Part shown: positions 61,350 to 64,000 of the stretch, in pieces | Layout of the letters: each line of letters begins with the position of its first letter | Numbering within the stretch: position 1 is the stretch's first letter | Assembly: GCF_020215705.1 (NCBI RefSeq) | Contig: NZ_JAIWNB010000004.1 | Coordinates: 62,001 to 126,000, forward strand | DNA length: 64,000 nucleotides | Reading direction: 5' to 3' | From: Nonomuraea aurantiaca | GTDB taxonomy: Bacteria; Actinomycetota; Actinomycetes; Streptosporangiales; Streptosporangiaceae | The notes under the pieces: model-generated | The model's database searches: none | What the model was told of the DNA's origin: nothing | What the model saw: only the letters and a program-made list of their open reading frames with translations | Program-made: the position numbers and the translations under genes

Positions 61350-61792
61350 TCGTGCCGGGCATGGTCCTGGCTGGCTGCCAGTGCGTCGGCGTAGAAGCCA
61401 TCCACGCGGCGCAGGCGTGCGCCAAGAGATTCGATGACGTCGGTCTTGGCCTTGGGCGAGAAGTCAGGCACGAACACGGTGGCGGGCAGGCCCGTTTCGC
61501 GCGCCGCCCAGGCCACGGCGGCCCCGTGGTTGCCTCCCGACGCGCAGGAAACGCCAGCGGTCGGGGCGCCGCGTTCCGTGGCGCGCAGGAGGGCCAGCGC
61601 GTTGGATGCGCCGCGGACTTTGAAGGAGCCGGTGTGCTGGAGGAATTCCAGCTTCAAATTGACGGGGATGGGCACGTCCAGTTCCCCGGCCGCCACCTGT
61701 ATCACGGGTGTGCGGCGCACTACGTTGCGGATCCGTCTGGCTGCACACGCGATGTCGTTCGAGGAGGGGACGTTGACGGGCTGTGCATTCAT
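61350..61792 (-). pseudogene. Threonine/serine dehydratase N-terminal fragment
   Basis: From ATG 61792 the frame reads IACAARRIRNVVRRTPVIQV, then LKLEFLQHTGSFKVRGASNA with the PLP-Lys, SCASGGNHGAAVAWAARETG, and ends family similarity at YADALAASQDHARHEA near 61360. After that it runs straight into response-regulator fragments and loses frame. About 145 of ~320 residues remain; the active-site loop is present but the fold is incomplete. It diverges from a truncated LAL gene. Confidence 0.75.
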
Positions 61793-61837
61793 GGGCGGTG
61801 TCCAAGGGAGCCGGAAGACCTCTGAGAGAGGATGGAC

Positions 61838-64000
61838 ATGTCGGTCGTATCGTCAGGCGTGGCACGCGACGAGGTGACCGTGTTGGGCAGGTCGGCCGAG
61901 GCGGATACGCTCATGCGTTCAAGAGGCCCGCGCGCACGTCCGTGGCCGCGCACACATCGCCCGGCTCGAGCACGCCTGGGTGCGCGCCGCGGCTACGCTG
62001 CCCGGCTTCGACAAGGGATACCAGCTCCTGGAGATCGGTCCCCTGAGCAGTGAGGCGGCGAACCGGCTGCTCGACCAGCAACCGACGCCACCCACCGGCC
62101 GAACCCGCGTACGAATCCTTCAGCAGGCAGCCGGAAATCCGTTGGCCCTGGTCGAACTCGCCCGCGCCACCGCCACCCGGCAGTCCGACGGCAGCAGCGT
62201 GGAGGGCCCGCTGCCCGTCACCGACCGATTGGAGCGGATCTTTGCGGAACACGCGAAGTTCCTGCCGGAGGCAACCCGCCGGCCCCTGCTGCTTCTCGCG
62301 GCCGCTGATGCCACGGACGCGCCGACGGCCTCTCGGGGCCTGCCTGAGACTGACGACAGGGCGTGGGCACCCGCGGAGCGGGCCGGTCTCGTACGCCAGG
62401 ACGGCCCTCAGATCTCCTTCCGCCACCCGCTCATCCGCTCGGCCATCTACCATGCCGCGTCCTTCGAGGAACGCAGGCAAGCACATCTCGCTCTCGCGGA
62501 GCTGCTGAGCGAGGAACCCGACCGCCGAGCCTGGCACCTCGCCGCCGCGACCATGCGTCCCGACGAAGACGTGTCGGCTGCTCTGCAGGAGACGGCCGAC
62601 CGGGCCCGGCGCCGGGGCGGCTACGCGGCCGCTGCCGCTGCTCTGCAACGCGCCGCGGAACTGAGCCCGCGCCGCGAGAAGCAGGCGAGACTGCTGAGCG
62701 AAGCCGCCACCATGGCCGTCTTCACCGGTCAGCTCGGCTGGGTGGAACACCTGGCCGCCGAGGTCCGGGGGCGCAGTGACGACCCGGCCCTGATCGGCAG
62801 GGCCTCGCTGGCCACCGGGCAGCTCATGACCCTGCGCCCGAACCACGCGGCGGCCTTCGCCCTGCTGACCCATATCGCCGACGAGGCGGCAGCCGCCCAC
62901 TCGCCCCGCGTGCTCGACGCGCTCGCCGCGGCGGCGGTGGTCCGCTACTACTCGGGCGAGGAGTCCCAGCAACAGCGGATCGAGGACCTGCTGCCCGCCA
63001 TACAGGACTCCAGCGTCGGGGGCGCCCTGCGCGCCTGGGTGCTGGCCGTCTCCGACCCCAACGGCGCGGGAGCCTCTCTCGCCCCTGCGCTTCCTGGGCT
63101 GATCGCCGAGGCCAAGGACGACGCCGGCAGTCTGACCGCGCTCGCCATCGTGGCCTGGCTCCTGGACCGGACCGCCCTCGCCGCCCGGACCTTCGACGCG
63201 GCGTTCGGCCGGTGGCAGGCCCGGGGTTCGCTGCCGGAGGGCCTGGGATGTGCCGCCGGCTGGGCCTACCTGGAGCAGGGCCGGTGGGCCGAGGCCCGCT
63301 CGGTGGCCGCCGAGATCGCGGGCGTGGCGTCGACGGCTGGACTGGACCACGCCGAGGCGTGTGCGCGCGCTCTCGACGCGACGGTTCTCGCGCTGCTTGG
63401 CGAGTCGGCCGACGCGCGTCGGATGGCCGAGCAGGCGCTGGCCCTCGTCGACCCGCTGGAAAGCCGCTCCGTCGCGGTCTTCGCGCATCGTGCCCTGGGC
63501 CTGGCGGCGGTGGCCGAGGGCGACTACGACACCGCGTATGCGCGATTCCGCTCCGCTTTCACCGACGGCGGCGATCCGGTGCACTACCACGTCTCCTACA
63601 TGGTCCTCGCCGAACTCGCCGCGGCGGCCGTCCGCCGGGGGCGACAGCAGGAGGCCGCCGAACTGCTGGAACGGTCGGCGCTGCGCTTGGGTGGAGGCAT
63701 GTCGGCACGGATCACCGCACTGCTCGACCGAGGGCGCGCCTTGCTCGCCGAACCGGAGCACGCGGAACCGTACTTCCAGGCGGCACTGGCCGACGAAATG
63801 GGCGAGCAGCGGCCGTTCGAGCGGGCTCAGACACGGCTCGACTACGGTGAGTGGCTCAGGAGGCAGCGTCGTATCGCCGAGGCCCGCCCACTGCTGACCA
63901 CGGCACTCGACACCTTCCAACGGCTCGGCGCGCAACCATGGATCGAGCGGGCGAAGGCCGAACTGCGCGCTGCGGGCATCGAGGCCGCCGACAGCGTGGT
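61838..64000 (+). pseudogene. LAL/LuxR regulator with its ATPase region deleted (partial, runs off window)
   Basis: The N-terminal frame from ATG 61838 (GAGG upstream) has the LAL opening VTVLGRSAEADTLMRS, then loses the frame. A +1 frame carries the rest: GPLSSEAANRLLDQQP, QAAGNPLALVELARA, FRHPLIRSAIYHAASFEERR and a long TPR-like helical region to the right edge. Roughly 120-150 residues, including Walker A and B, are missing at the join around 61915-61960. No start codon with a ribosome site is seen in the second frame. The C-terminal HTH would be beyond the window. Called a pseudogene, with moderate doubt. Confidence 0.65.

Noticed and set aside
61911..63935. A 674-codon leftward frame opposite the LAL remnant
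   Set aside because: Antisense shadow of a clear TPR-like LAL coding frame.

Overview
The window is about 64 kb of very GC-rich DNA with short intergenic gaps, ATGA/GTGA stop-start overlaps, many GTG starts and large actinobacterial regulator families (LAL/LuxR, TetR, LacI, PucR, TPR-XRE). It includes a spore-associated-protein-A-like secreted protein and an actinobacterial BioY-EcfA-EcfT biotin transporter. This fits a filamentous actinomycete, most likely near Streptosporangiaceae; the genus is inferred, not proven. No rRNA, tRNA, CRISPR array, integrase or intact IS element was seen.

Layout. (1) 0-9.3 kb: a phenylacetate catabolic cluster. paaG-like and paaZ are leftward, paaABCDE-paaF-paaH rightward, and a TetR gene (paaR-like) closes it. 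A PaaR-type operator lies between the divergent arms. The expected thiolase gene paaJ is reduced to a 49-codon in-frame remnant. (2) 9.3-18.3 kb: secreted and membrane proteins (CHRD-domain, SnoaL-like, AEC transporter, SRPBCC, SapA-like), a large LAL regulator carrying in-frame minisatellites, and a secreted lipase-like hydrolase. (3) 18.3-24.6 kb: a very large secreted subtilase divergent from two paralogous TrmB/LuxR-type regulators, with a 12-bp perfect inverted repeat between them. (4) 24.6-31 kb: isochorismatase-type hydrolase, hemerythrin, LysR/MFS pair, a broken alpha/beta hydrolase, RDD protein, MFS and TetR. (5) 31-41 kb: carbohydrate genes (GH36, AraC, PhyH-type dioxygenase, LacI, GH3), then a CopD-CtaG copper/cytochrome oxidase assembly protein. 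(6) 41-46 kb: secreted Cys-repeat protein, PucR regulator, and a TPR-XRE/Nudix pair divergent from two small conserved-looking proteins. (7) 46.1-47.7 kb: a clearly lower-GC insert with one long HEPN-like gene interrupted by an in-frame amber codon. (8) 47.7-52.5 kb: a leftward operon bioY - AMP-ligase - thiolase - bioM - bioN, with a possible coupled 42-aa ORF at its end. (9) 52.6-64 kb: pentapeptide protein, RtcB ligase, XRE/NmrA/cupin, a broken MFS gene, a NarL-type two-component pair, an ECF-like sigma factor with a VOC protein, and a scrapyard of fused gene fragments ending in an N-terminally gutted LAL regulator.

Two themes run through the window. First, several genes have lost an internal segment while both ends remain (paaJ, alpha/beta hydrolase, MFS, LAL, and a dehydratase/response-regulator chimera). 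Second, direct repeats of 15-48 bp repeatedly sit on or next to gene 3' ends, often containing the stop codon, and at convergent junctions sometimes supply stops to both strands. Together they suggest a replicon with frequent short-range duplication and deletion, although an assembly contribution cannot be excluded from sequence alone.
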